Below, one piece after another: positions 25,750 to 34,073 of a stretch of 64,000 nucleotides of DNA. The notes under the pieces were generated by a model. That model saw only the letters and a program-made list of their open reading frames with translations, searched no databases and was not told where the DNA came from. Origin of the DNA: Paraburkholderia sp. BCC1884 (lineage in GTDB: Bacteria > Pseudomonadota > Gammaproteobacteria > Burkholderiales > Burkholderiaceae); NCBI RefSeq assembly GCF_900996225.1, contig NZ_CAAJGL010000068.1:682001-746000 (forward strand), given 5' to 3'. How positions within the stretch are numbered: the stretch's first letter is position 1; the number at the start of each line of letters is the position of its first letter. Both the position numbers and the translations under genes were made by a program.

Positions 25750-26847
25750 ATGTCACCCATCATGAAGCCGATGCTGGCAGCGCTGCTGCTCTGTGCATTC
25801 GGCACAAGCTCGCATGCCGATGAAAAGCTGCTCAACCTCTACAACTGGGCCGACTATATTGCGAAAGACACCGTGCCCAACTTTGAAAAAGAGTCCGGCA
25901 TTCACGTGCGCTATGACGTCTACGACGGTGACGAAACCTTGCAGGCAAAACTGCTGACCGGGTCGACCGGCTACGACGTGGTGGTGCCCACCTCGAACTT
26001 TCTCGCCAAACAGATCGAGGCGGGCATCTATCAGAAACTCGATAAATCGAAACTGCCGAACCTGGTGAACCTGGACCCGAGCCTGCTGAAACTCGTCGCC
26101 GATGCGGACCCCGGCAATCAATACGCGGTGCCGTGGGCATGGGGGACCACAGGACTCGGCTATAACGTCACGCGCGTCAAAAAGATTCTCGGCAACGATG
26201 CGCCGCTCGACAATTGGGACATCCTCTTCAAGCCTGAATACCTGAGCAAGCTGAAGAGTTGTGGCGTGTCCATGCTCGACGCGCCGTCCGATGTGTTCGC
26301 GGTCACGTTGCATTACATCGGCCGCGACCCGAACAGCGAGAATCCAGCCGATTACCAGGCCGCCTATGAAGTGCTGAAAAAAATTCGTCCGTATATCACG
26401 CAATTCAACGCGACCAGCTATATCAACGATCTTGCCGGCGATGACATCTGTTTTGCGTTGAGTTGGTCGGGCGATGTGTCGATGGCGAGCCATCGCGCGC
26501 ACGAAGCCAACAAGAGCTACGAGGTCAAATACTTCATTCCCGCCGGCGGCGCACCGGTGTGGTTCGACATGATGGCGATTCCGAAAGATGCGCCGCATCC
26601 GCAAGCCGCATTCGACTGGATCAACTATATCGAGCGCCCGGAAGTGCATGCGGCCATCACCAATGAGGTGTTCTATCCAAATGCCGATATGGCTGCGCGC
26701 AAGTTCGTACGCCCGGAGATCCTGAATGATCCCACTGTGTATCCGTCTGCGGCGGTTTTGAAAACGCTGTTCCTGCTCAAACCGCTGCCGTCGACGATCA
26801 AGCGGCTGGAAGGCAGGCTGTGGGCGCAGTTGAAGTCGGGGGGATAA
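25750..26847 (+). CDS. Polyamine ABC transporter substrate-binding protein (PotF-like)
   Basis: A 365-residue periplasmic protein with a signal peptide (MLAALLLCAFGTSSHA) and the PotF signature LNLYNWADYIAKDTVPNFEK, then YDVVVPTSNFLAKQIEAGIY and PWAWGTTGLGYN. PotF binds putrescine for the PotGHI importer, but no permease or ATPase gene is adjacent. It follows agmatinase by 41 nt, consistent with a guanidino-compound or putrescine role. It is convergent with the next gene; their stops are only 4 bp apart. Confidence 0.88.
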   Translation: MSPIMKPMLAALLLCAFGTSSHADEKLLNLYNWADYIAKDTVPNFEKESGIHVRYDVYDGDETLQAKLLTGSTGYDVVVPTSNFLAKQIEAGIYQKLDKSKLPNLVNLDPSLLKLVADADPGNQYAVPWAWGTTGLGYNVTRVKKILGNDAPLDNWDILFKPEYLSKLKSCGVSMLDAPSDVFAVTLHYIGRDPNSENPADYQAAYEVLKKIRPYITQFNATSYINDLAGDDICFALSWSGDVSMASHRAHEANKSYEVKYFIPAGGAPVWFDMMAIPKDAPHPQAAFDWINYIERPEVHAAITNEVFYPNADMAARKFVRPEILNDPTVYPSAAVLKTLFLLKPLPSTIKRLEGRLWAQLKSGG

Positions 26848-26851
26848 CGCC

Positions 26852-27679
26852 TCACCGCGGCGAGATAAGCAGCTTGATGCGCCCGGCTATTTCATCGTCG
26901 AGCGGCGTATAGACGATCATGCCGAGGTCCGGGCGGCCATCCACGGAGAATGCCGAATATTCCAGCTCGATCGACCCCAGTTGCGGATGCATCAGTCGCT
27001 TCACGCCGCCCGTATCGCCATGACTGAGCACATCGTTATCGCGCCACAGCGTCTCGAACTCCGGGCTGATACGACTCAACTCGTCGACGAGCGCGCCCAC
27101 CTCGGACGAAAGACCGGCGCGCGCCACATCCGCCCTGAAGGCGCCCACGACAAAACGCGCGACGCTTTCCCAGTCGTGCTGCTTGGCACGCACGGCGGGA
27201 TCGCGAAACAGGAAATGCAGGATATTGCGCTCGCCGGCGGGCAGCGCGGCATAGTCTGTCAGCACGACAGCCGCGGCACGATTCCAGGCGACGACATCCC
27301 AGGTCGCGGTCTTGATGATGGCCGGGCTGGTTTGAAGCGAATCGAGCAGGCGCTGCAAGCGCGGATTGACGGCCTCGACCGACTTGTAACGGACTTCCGG
27401 CGGCCGTCCCAGGCCCAGCATGAAGAGATGCTCGCGCTCCGTATCCGTCAGCATCAGCGCGCTGGAGATGCGGTCCAGCACGTCCGGCGACGGCGCGCCG
27501 CCGCGTCCCTGTTCGAGCCAGGTGTACCAGGTCGGACTGATGTGGGCACGCTGCGCGACTTCCTCCCTGCGCAAGCCCGGTGTGCGTCTGCGTCCGGAAA
27601 ATCCGAAGCTCGCGGGGTCGAGACGCGAGCGGCGGTTGCGCAGAAAATCGCCGAGTGACGAAGCCGAATTGACTGACAT
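26852..27679 (-). CDS. Helix-turn-helix regulator with MmyB-like ligand domain
   Basis: A 275-residue regulator. An XRE-type helix-turn-helix with the family hallmark RRRTPGLRREEVAQRAHIS, then WYTWLEQGRG, occupies residues 1-90. A PAS-like MmyB domain follows (IIKTATWDVVAWNRAA, NILHFLFRDPAVR, HPQLGSIELEYSAFSVDG). Such proteins are thought to bind fatty-acid-like ligands and usually repress a divergent oxidoreductase gene, as here. Confidence 0.9.
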   Translation of the reverse strand: MSVNSASSLGDFLRNRRSRLDPASFGFSGRRRTPGLRREEVAQRAHISPTWYTWLEQGRGGAPSPDVLDRISSALMLTDTEREHLFMLGLGRPPEVRYKSVEAVNPRLQRLLDSLQTSPAIIKTATWDVVAWNRAAAVVLTDYAALPAGERNILHFLFRDPAVRAKQHDWESVARFVVGAFRADVARAGLSSEVGALVDELSRISPEFETLWRDNDVLSHGDTGGVKRLMHPQLGSIELEYSAFSVDGRPDLGMIVYTPLDDEIAGRIKLLISPR

Positions 27680-27777
27680 GAGAACCCTGTTAGTCGTTTT
27701 ACTATGATGAGATCACTACTTTAACGTGATAAGAAATGGCCGGATAGTGAGCGGGTGACTAACACGGAGAGTTCACC

Positions 27778-28665
27778 ATGCGTATCTTTCTTACGGGCGC
27801 GACAGGTTTCATCGGATCGGCCCTCGTTCCCGAACTCATCGCGGCCGGCCATCACGTGATCGGCATGACGCGTTCGGACGCCGGCGCGCAAGCGCTGGCC
27901 GACGCGGGCGCCGAGGTGCATCGCGGCACGCTGGAAGACACCGCGAGCCTGCGCGATGGCGCGTCGAAAGCGGATGCTGTCATTCACGCGGCTTTCGATC
28001 ACGACTTCTCGAACTTCGTCGAGAACTGCGAAAAGGACAAGCGCGCCATCGCCGCACTCGGGTCCGCGCTCACGGGCTCGGATCGTCCGCTTCTCATTAC
28101 GTCCGGCACGGGGGTGGGCAGTGGCGAGCACGGCGAGCCGGCCAGCGAGGATGTCTTCAACACGCGCCATCCCAATCCGCGTATCGGCTCGGAACTGGCA
28201 GGCAATGCGCTGCTCGAGGCCGGGGTCAACGTGTCGGTAATGCGCTTGCCGCAAGTCCACAATCCTTTCAAGCAAGGCCTTATCACGCCGCTGGTCGCCG
28301 TCGCTCGGGAGAAAGGCGTGGTGGCCTATGTGGGCGAGGGGCGTAATCGCTGGCCTGCCGGTCATCTTTCCGACGTGGTGCGTCTATATCGACTCGCGAT
28401 CGAAAAGCGGGCGCCGGGTGCGCGTTATCACGCAGTTGGTGAGGAGGGCATCAGCAGCCGCGAAATCGCCGAGTCGCTCGGACGTGGCCTGAACTTGCCG
28501 GTCGTTTCGATCGCAGCGGAAGAAGCGGCGGCGCATTTCGGATGGATGGCGATGTTCGTCGGCCTGGACATGCCGGCCTCCAGCGCGCTGACGCAGGCAA
28601 GGCTGGGCTGGAAGCCGACGGGCCCGACGCTGATCGCCGATCTCGACGAAGCGCGTTACGCCTGA
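27778..28665 (+). CDS. NAD-dependent epimerase/dehydratase-type SDR
   Basis: A 295-residue extended/atypical SDR. The cofactor motif TGATGFIGSALVPEL is at residue 6, HAAFDHDFSNF marks the middle of the Rossmann domain, and the C-terminal portion contains AVGEEGISSREIAESLGRGL as in the NmrA/YeeZ-like group. The usual YxxxK is not in its standard setting, so catalysis on a free sugar nucleotide is unlikely. It is divergent from the MmyB-type regulator across 98 bp. Confidence 0.85.
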   Translation: MRIFLTGATGFIGSALVPELIAAGHHVIGMTRSDAGAQALADAGAEVHRGTLEDTASLRDGASKADAVIHAAFDHDFSNFVENCEKDKRAIAALGSALTGSDRPLLITSGTGVGSGEHGEPASEDVFNTRHPNPRIGSELAGNALLEAGVNVSVMRLPQVHNPFKQGLITPLVAVAREKGVVAYVGEGRNRWPAGHLSDVVRLYRLAIEKRAPGARYHAVGEEGISSREIAESLGRGLNLPVVSIAAEEAAAHFGWMAMFVGLDMPASSALTQARLGWKPTGPTLIADLDEARYA

Positions 28666-28741
28666 CGGTAGCAGTACGCCGTGGAGCAGTCTCACGCGAA
28701 ACGTGGGCGCTCCTGGCGTCGAGCATCGGCCCGCGTATTCG

Positions 28742-29056
28742 TTAGGGAGTGGCGATCGCCTGCTTCCGCACCTTGCCGAAATGACTGGCTAGAAACACGC
28801 CAATCAGGATCGCACCGAGCGCGACTGAAAGACACTCGAGATTGGCGCCTAGCGTCAACGGGTGACGGCTCAAGCCTGCGAGACCCACGATCAGATTGAG
28901 CGCGCCCCACAGAAAATTGATAAGCGGCGACGAGTTGCCGACGCCGCGCGGCTTGGCGAACGGAGTGGGAAATGGCGCGCCTTGCAAACCCATCGCGAGG
29001 TGCGGGATAGCGTTGCACAGGAAAGCGCCAGCCAGGAACAGCGTGATGTAGTACAT
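28742..29056 (-). CDS. Small integral membrane protein
   Basis: A 104-residue protein with three hydrophobic segments (ITLFLAGAFLCNAIPHLAMG, INFLWGALNLIVGLAGL, CLSVALGAILIGVFLASHF). The family is not recognised. It is divergent from a TetR gene; the 222-bp intergenic region carries two matching palindromic sites, so it is almost certainly the regulator's target. Confidence 0.75.
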   Translation of the reverse strand: MYYITLFLAGAFLCNAIPHLAMGLQGAPFPTPFAKPRGVGNSSPLINFLWGALNLIVGLAGLSRHPLTLGANLECLSVALGAILIGVFLASHFGKVRKQAIATP

Positions 29057-29105
29057 GAACTTTTAGCCGGGTCGGTGATGAAACGGGATCGTAGAAACAT
29101 GCGTC

Positions 29106-29137
29106 GCATATTTGAGAGGATATCCTCTCAAATATGC
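29106..29137. promoter_or_regulatory. Perfect 32-bp palindrome (operator 1)
   Basis: GCATATTTGAGAGGAT is followed directly by its exact reverse complement, giving an uninterrupted 32-bp palindrome. It lies about 50 bp upstream of the small membrane protein start. The inner 24 bp match a second site at 29233-29256 at 18 positions. Confidence 0.75.
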
Positions 29138-29232
29138 TAAGCGACGTCTTTTAACATGTCAACGTATCCGCAAAGAAGATCATTAAAAATGGAAAAATAT
29201 CCGCATTAAATCGAAAGCAATGCTGCATGATA

Positions 29233-29256
29233 ATATGCGAGGAATTCCTATCAATT
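29233..29256. promoter_or_regulatory. Second copy of the TetR-type operator
   Basis: The core GCGAGGAATTCCTATC matches GAGAGGATATCCTCTC of operator 1. It sits inside a wider inverted repeat (AATATGCGAG at 29232-29241 and CTCGCATATT at 29258-29267) and just before the TetR start. The centres of the two operators are 123 bp apart. Confidence 0.65.
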
Positions 29257-29278
29257 GCTCGCATATTTGCCATTCCAA

Positions 29279-29911
29279 ATGGTCTCATCTACCCCTAAAC
29301 CTGCCCTCGACTCTGCCCGCGCTTGTGAACCGAAAGGAGAAAAAGGGCGCCAGCGGGTCGCCGCGATCATGGAGGCCGGCGTCGACGTGTTCGCGGAAAA
29401 AGGTTATGACGCGGCGACCATGACCGAGATCGCGGCCCGTTCGGGGACCGCGATCGGTTCGCTCTACCGATTCTTTCCCTCCAAGGAAGCCCTCGCCGAC
29501 GCGTTGTTGCTTCGTTACGCACTGCACGTCAAAAACGGGCTCGACGAGATAGCGCAACAGGTGCCCGACATGACACTCGACGGTGTCGCCGACGCGTTGG
29601 TCGACTTCATGCTCGTGCTGCACTCGCAGCGTCGCTTTGCCGGTGCACTGGCGGACGCGCGTGGCGGCAGTGCCGACCAGCGCGTGCGCTTTCGCGATGC
29701 GATTCGCGGAGGCGTTGCGGACATCTTGCGCCAGGCCGTGCCGGGCCTTAGTCCGGCGAAAGCCAAAGTCATGGCGATTGTTTTGCTACCTATGTTGAAA
29801 GGCGTGATCGGTATCGCTAACGAAGAGCCCGCGATGCGGCCGATGCTATTGGCTGAAGTCCGCGAACTGGTGCGCTCGTATTTCGCGTCTGCATCGCCGC
29901 GAAAAAAATGA
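29279..29911 (+). CDS. TetR/AcrR family transcriptional regulator
   Basis: A 210-residue repressor-type protein. The helix-turn-helix is at about residues 25-65 (IMEAGVDVFAEKGYDAATMT, EIAARSGTAIGSLYRFFPSK), followed by a helical ligand domain. A TTG at 29255 is an alternative start but would overlap the second operator. It is divergent from the small membrane protein and very likely represses both genes through the paired palindromes. Confidence 0.87.
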   Translation: MVSSTPKPALDSARACEPKGEKGRQRVAAIMEAGVDVFAEKGYDAATMTEIAARSGTAIGSLYRFFPSKEALADALLLRYALHVKNGLDEIAQQVPDMTLDGVADALVDFMLVLHSQRRFAGALADARGGSADQRVRFRDAIRGGVADILRQAVPGLSPAKAKVMAIVLLPMLKGVIGIANEEPAMRPMLLAEVRELVRSYFASASPRKK

Positions 29912-29955
29912 GCAGTCAGCGCGTAGAGGCCGCGCACAAAACATCGCAGCTTCGG

Positions 29956-30996
29956 TCATGCTTCGCTCACCCGTACGACGATCTTCCCAAACGCACCGCG
30001 TCGCAGATGTGCGAACGCTTGCGGCACTTGTGAGTAGGCATAAGTGGCGTCGATCACGGGTTTGATGCCGAGCAGATCGACGGTACGAACGAGGTCCTCG
30101 AGTGCGCGACGCGGACCGACGGCGATACCGACAATCGATGCACGGCTTGCCAGCAACGCGAGGATCGGCAAGCTGAGTCGGTCCGAGTCGAGAAGCCCGA
30201 TGACGGAAATACGGCCGCCCTGAGTCACGGCTTGCAGGGAGCGTTCGACATTGTTGCCGCCGGTCATTTCCAGAATATGGTCGGCGCCGCGCCCGTTCGT
30301 CAGTTCCAGTACCGCGTGTTGCCAGTCGGGCGTCGTGTTGCGGTTGATACCGTGACTCGCGCCGAGCGCGATCGCACGCGCGATCTTCTCATCGCTGCCG
30401 CTGGTGACGATGACCCGCGCGCCGTGGGCGGCGGCCAACTGGACCGCAAACAGCGATACGCCTCCCGTGCCTTGCACGACGACGCTCTGGCCGGCATGCA
30501 GGTTGCCGAGTTCGACCAGCGCCATCCAGGCGGTCAAGGCCGCGACCGGCAGCGTGCTGGCTTCGATGGCGTTCAATGTACGTGGCGCGCGCACGCACCA
30601 TTCGGCGGGCGTCACGACATACTGCGCAAGCATGCCGGGGATCGGGCCGCCTTGGGTCGGCGCTTGCGTCCACGATAGCGGTACGCCGTCGATCCATTCC
30701 GGAATGTAGGCGGACAGCACCCGGTCCCCGGGCGTGAATCGCGTGACGCCTTCGCCCACGGCGACGACGCGGCCGGCCATGTCGGACGCCGGCGTGAACG
30801 GGAAGGTGAGCGCATTGCCCATGCCGTTATCGGCCACTTCGGCATCGCGGTAGTTGAGCGATACCGCCTCGACTTCGACCAGGATTTCGCCGGCTTTCGG
30901 CGTCGGGCGAGGCACTGCGCGCAGCGCGAGTTGATCGAGTCCCAGCGACGGTATTTCCCAGCGATTGATGGTGCTGTCCACGGCGAACCTCTGCAT
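29956..30996 (-). CDS. Zinc-type alcohol dehydrogenase/quinone oxidoreductase family protein
   Basis: A 346-residue medium-chain dehydrogenase: N-terminal GroES-like domain (EVEAVSLNYRDAEV, GRVVAVGEGVTRFTPGDRV) and a Rossmann domain (SVVVQGTGGVSLFAVQLAAAHGARVIVTSGS). The catalytic-zinc cysteine/histidine set is not conserved, as in quinone reductase-like members, so it is probably zinc-independent and NADPH-linked. It is divergent from a LysR gene with a symmetrical site between them. Confidence 0.87.
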   Translation of the reverse strand: MQRFAVDSTINRWEIPSLGLDQLALRAVPRPTPKAGEILVEVEAVSLNYRDAEVADNGMGNALTFPFTPASDMAGRVVAVGEGVTRFTPGDRVLSAYIPEWIDGVPLSWTQAPTQGGPIPGMLAQYVVTPAEWCVRAPRTLNAIEASTLPVAALTAWMALVELGNLHAGQSVVVQGTGGVSLFAVQLAAAHGARVIVTSGSDEKIARAIALGASHGINRNTTPDWQHAVLELTNGRGADHILEMTGGNNVERSLQAVTQGGRISVIGLLDSDRLSLPILALLASRASIVGIAVGPRRALEDLVRTVDLLGIKPVIDATYAYSQVPQAFAHLRRGAFGKIVVRVSEA

Positions 30997-31064
30997 TTGA
31001 TGAAAGAAGCCTCCATGCTAGGAAGTTCATCATTCGGGAGTAAGTGGGGTAGAGTTCCTCTCTG

Positions 31065-31084
31065 TACGGAGACATTTCTCCGTA
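31065..31084. promoter_or_regulatory. Inverted repeat between dehydrogenase and LysR gene
   Basis: TACGGAGA-CATT-TCTCCGTA has perfect 8-bp arms and lies 13 bp before the LysR ATG and 68 bp before the dehydrogenase ATG. It is a likely binding site of the adjacent regulator. Confidence 0.55.
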
Positions 31085-31097
31085 ATCAGGAGCGCCC

Positions 31098-31988
31098 ATG
31101 GAGAGCAGCGCCATCAACGTATTCGTGCAGGTGGCCGAGACGCGCAGTTTCGTCGCGGCAGGCCGGTTGCTGGGGATATCCGCGTCGGCCGTGGGTAAGC
31201 GGGTGAGTGCGCTCGAGGAACAACTCGGCGTACGCCTGTTCCACCGCAGCACGCGTAGCGTTGCGTTGACGGCGGAAGGCGCGCTGTTTCTGGAGCGCGG
31301 GCGTCGCATTCTGGGGGAGATCGAGGCGGCGCAAGTGGAGTTGTCGCAACGTAATCTGCGCCCGCGCGGCCGCCTGAGGGTTAGCCTGCCGCTGGTCACC
31401 GAGCCTTTTCTGTCCGTGATGGGGCAATTCAAACAGGCTTTTCCCGACGTCGATCTCGACCTCGAATTCACGGACCGCCGGGTGGATGTAATCGACGAAG
31501 GCTTCGACGTCGTGATCCGCAGCGGGGACGCGCCGGACTCGCGGCTAACGGCACGCCGGCTGGGAGCGTTCAGCATGTTGCTAGTGGCCTCGCCGGATTA
31601 TCTTGCGCGCTGCGGGACGCCGCAGAAAGTCAACGATCTCACCAGGCATGCGTGCATTCAGTTTCGTTTTCCCAATACCGGCAAATTGCAGGTTTGGCCG
31701 CTCGACGAGAACGAAGTCGGTACCGACTTCCAATTGTCGACGGCGATTGTCTGCAACAATCTCGCGGCGCGAATTTCCTTTGCTTTGCAGGGTCTGGGCA
31801 TTGCCTATCTGCCTGATTTCGCAATCAGGCAGCATCTGGATGCAGGGCAATTAGTGCATGTTCTCCCCAGTTGCTCGGAGGCGGGCACGACGTTTCACCT
31901 CATGTGGCCTTCCGGCAAGCATTTCGCGCCGAGATTACGCGTCTTCATCGACTTCCTTTGCGAGCGATTAGCGAGCATGTCGCCATAG
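31098..31988 (+). CDS. LysR family transcriptional regulator
   Basis: A 296-residue LysR regulator of the DsdC/CrgA-like type: helix-turn-helix at residues 5-65 (FVQVAETRSFVAAGRLLGIS, SAVGKRVSALEEQLGVRLF, TRSVALTAEGALFLERG) and an effector domain (LDLEFTDRRVDVIDEGFDVVIR-type sequence). It is divergent from the dehydrogenase, and the pair is a common arrangement for quinone or electrophile response. Confidence 0.88.
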   Translation: MESSAINVFVQVAETRSFVAAGRLLGISASAVGKRVSALEEQLGVRLFHRSTRSVALTAEGALFLERGRRILGEIEAAQVELSQRNLRPRGRLRVSLPLVTEPFLSVMGQFKQAFPDVDLDLEFTDRRVDVIDEGFDVVIRSGDAPDSRLTARRLGAFSMLLVASPDYLARCGTPQKVNDLTRHACIQFRFPNTGKLQVWPLDENEVGTDFQLSTAIVCNNLAARISFALQGLGIAYLPDFAIRQHLDAGQLVHVLPSCSEAGTTFHLMWPSGKHFAPRLRVFIDFLCERLASMSP

Positions 31989-32100
31989 GCACCGGATTGC
32001 GGCGCTTGCACTCGCGCGGCACGGTGATTGCTCGCTTCATGAGCAAGCAGATGTCACGCGTCTGCGTTGGTATTCCAGTCCATGCAAGGAGGAACGGATC

Positions 32101-32436
32101 ATGAACAAGGCAACCAGCACGTTAATCGCGGCCGTCGCCGCACTTGCTCTGTCGGGCGGCGCTTATGCACAGTCGGGCGGAGGCGCAGGCGGTGGCTCGG
32201 GCGGAGGCGGGTCGTCGAGCCTGGGCACTACGTCCAGCCCGGCTACGAATCAGATGAACAGCACGACGAGCGGCTACGGCACGCCTGGCGCCACTAACTC
32301 GGACAGCGGCATGGGCGCCGGTTCGGCGAACGCGCGTCAGCAGAAGGGGACGAACGACGACTCGACCACCGGTACGAGCGCGCCGAAGAGCAACAATTCG
32401 CTAGCGACACCTTCGGTCAAATCGCCGGTTCAATAA
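32101..32436 (+). CDS. Secreted glycine/serine/threonine-rich small protein
   Basis: A 111-residue protein: signal peptide (LIAAVAALALSGGAYA) and a disordered mature part rich in Gly, Ser, Thr and Asn. GGAGGAACGG precedes the ATG. Proteins like this are common in the Burkholderiaceae periplasm; the function is unknown. A strong terminator follows about 70 bp after the stop. Confidence 0.75.
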   Translation: MNKATSTLIAAVAALALSGGAYAQSGGGAGGGSGGGGSSSLGTTSSPATNQMNSTTSGYGTPGATNSDSGMGAGSANARQQKGTNDDSTTGTSAPKSNNSLATPSVKSPVQ

Positions 32437-32506
32437 CGGCAATCGAGGGTGACAATCAGGTGTGAATGAGCTCGCGTAAAGGGCGAACGCGCGCCCTGCA
32501 CGAGTA

Positions 32507-32540
32507 GGCCGCTGTCTTCGAAGATAGCGGCCTTTTTTTT
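32507..32540 (+). terminator. Intrinsic terminator
   Basis: GGCCGCTGTCTTC pairs with GAAGATAGCGGCC (one G-T pair), followed by eight T residues at 32533-32540. It ends the transcript of the small secreted protein gene. Confidence 0.88.
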
Positions 32541-32580
32541 AGAAACTCTTCCACACAGCGGCACGCGGCCTGGTTCAGCG

Positions 32581-33264
32581 TCAGGCGAGCGCGGGGTGCA
32601 TGAGCAGCAAGGCCGCGGCCGGCGCCGACGAAGCGGGGTTTTGTCCCGTGATCAGCAGGCCGTCGCTGACGACGTACGGGGCCCAGTCGTCGGTCTTCGA
32701 ATAAATGCCGCCTTTGGCTTTGAGTTCGTCTTCCACGAGGAAGGGCACGATGTCGGTCAGTCCAACCGCCGCTTCTTCGGAGTTGGTGAAGCCCGTGACC
32801 TTCTTGCCTTGTACCAGCGGCGCGCCATCCGGCGTGCGGACATGGCGCAGCGCGCCAGGCGCGTGGCAGACCAGCGCGACGGGCTTGCCGGCGGCGATAA
32901 ACGATTCGATCAGGGCGATCGAGTGGCTGTCCTCGGCGAGGTCCCACAGCGGACCATGACCGCCGGGGTAGAAGACCGTATCGAAGTCCGCTTGCGAGAC
33001 GCTGTCGAGTCGCACCGTGGCGGCGAGCTGCGCCGTAGCCTGCGTGTCGAGTTCGAAGCGGCGCGTCATGTCGGTTTGATTGGCCGGCTCGTTGCTCTTC
33101 GGATCGAGCGGCGGCTGGCCACCCTTAGGCGAAGCCAGCACGATTTGCGCGCCCGCGTCCTTGAACGCGTAGTAGGGCGCAGCCAGTTCTTCGAGCCAGA
33201 AACCCGTCTTGCGGCCCGTGTTGCCCAGTTGGTCATGCGAGGTCAGAACCATCAGTACTTTCAT
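32581..33264 (-). CDS. DJ-1/PfpI family protein (HchA/glyoxalase III-like)
   Basis: A 227-residue cytoplasmic protein. It has the nucleophile elbow ALVCHAPGAL with the conserved cysteine, the acidic partner in TGFWLEELAAPYYAF, and FYPGGHGPLWDL. Family members act as glutathione-independent glyoxalases or protein deglycases on methylglyoxal-type electrophiles. An operator of the downstream TetR regulator lies 49 bp upstream, so induction by a reactive electrophile is likely. Confidence 0.88.
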   Translation of the reverse strand: MKVLMVLTSHDQLGNTGRKTGFWLEELAAPYYAFKDAGAQIVLASPKGGQPPLDPKSNEPANQTDMTRRFELDTQATAQLAATVRLDSVSQADFDTVFYPGGHGPLWDLAEDSHSIALIESFIAAGKPVALVCHAPGALRHVRTPDGAPLVQGKKVTGFTNSEEAAVGLTDIVPFLVEDELKAKGGIYSKTDDWAPYVVSDGLLITGQNPASSAPAAALLLMHPALA

Positions 33265-33312
33265 GTTGCTTCTCCGTCGGGTGGGTGAATCGATGAGCGT
33301 GTTGCTCGTTAA

Positions 33313-33333
33313 TAGTAGACCAGTCGTCTAGTA
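33313..33333. promoter_or_regulatory. TetR operator upstream of the DJ-1 gene
   Basis: TAGTAGAC-CAGTC-GTCTAGTA is an inverted repeat (7 of 8 arm positions) and is identical to the site at 34008-34028 except for one base. The repeated 21-mer marks the two genes as one regulon. Confidence 0.8.
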
Positions 33334-33342
33334 AATGAGCCT

Positions 33343-33367
33343 AAAAAAAGCACTTCCGAAGAAGTGC
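33343..33367 (-). terminator. Intrinsic terminator of the TetR gene
   Basis: On the minus strand GCACTTC-TTCG-GAAGTGC forms a perfect 7-bp stem with a TTCG tetraloop, followed by seven T residues. It lies 17 bp after the TetR stop and insulates it from the DJ-1 promoter. Confidence 0.9.
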
Positions 33368-33384
33368 GCTTGCCGCCCGGATTG

Positions 33385-33990
33385 TCAGGGCGCAAGGTGG
33401 AGCATCTGCTGGGTCGTGGCCATCGCCATGGCGAAGGGCTGCACGTTGCGAACGATCTTGACCATGATGCTGGCGCCAAGCCACAACTGGTAAAGGCTTT
33501 GCGCGACGCTTGCGGGATCGCCCCCGACCGACAGCGAACCTTCGGCCGCCCCGGTTTCGATAGCGCGCGCCAACCGGCTGACGATACCCGCCGTGCCGCG
33601 ATTCAGCGTGGCGCGCATCGCTTCCGACATGTCGGCCACCTCGGCGCCCAGCTTGACCGCCAGACATTTGCCCTGGCAATCGTAAAACGACTGGGTTTCC
33701 TGCCAGATGCGCCAGTAGTTAGTCAGGCGCTGCGCCATGTTCAATCCCGGCTCGGCAAGCGTCTGGTCGAGGTCGCTCAGATATTCCTCGAAGTAACTGT
33801 CGAGCAATGCCACGCCGAACGCATCTTTGGAGCCGAAGTAGTGATAGAACGAACCCTTCGGCACTCCGGCTTCCGACAAAATCTCATTCAGCCCAACGGC
33901 CGAAAAACCTTTGGCGCCGATCAACCGTTGACCAACGGCGATGATGTTCTCGCGGACGTCGATGGTTTCGGATGTATTTGCGGTAGGCAT
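33385..33990 (-). CDS. TetR/AcrR family regulator (NemR/AcuR-like)
   Basis: A 201-residue regulator. Helix-turn-helix GFSAVGLNEILSEAGVPKGS then FYHYFGSKDAFGVALLDSYF, and a C-terminal domain with two cysteines in SFYDCQGKCLAVKLGAEV, a feature of electrophile-sensing NemR-type proteins that respond through cysteine modification. Its operator sits 18 bp upstream of its ATG and a near copy controls the DJ-1 gene, so it probably derepresses both genes on exposure to aldehydes, quinones or hypochlorous acid. Confidence 0.9.
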   Translation of the reverse strand: MPTANTSETIDVRENIIAVGQRLIGAKGFSAVGLNEILSEAGVPKGSFYHYFGSKDAFGVALLDSYFEEYLSDLDQTLAEPGLNMAQRLTNYWRIWQETQSFYDCQGKCLAVKLGAEVADMSEAMRATLNRGTAGIVSRLARAIETGAAEGSLSVGGDPASVAQSLYQLWLGASIMVKIVRNVQPFAMAMATTQQMLHLAP

Positions 33991-34007
33991 GAACGGACTT
34001 TAGCGCA

Positions 34008-34028
34008 TAGTAGACCAGTCGTCTACTA
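34008..34028. promoter_or_regulatory. Autoregulatory TetR operator
   Basis: TAGTAGAC-CAGTC-GTCTACTA has perfect 8-bp arms and sits 18 bp before the TetR ATG. It is one base different from the site upstream of the DJ-1 gene. Confidence 0.82.
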
Positions 34029-34073
34029 AATTTTTCCAGGCGGTTGAATCACGCCCGATGCGGGCTAGCGCCC

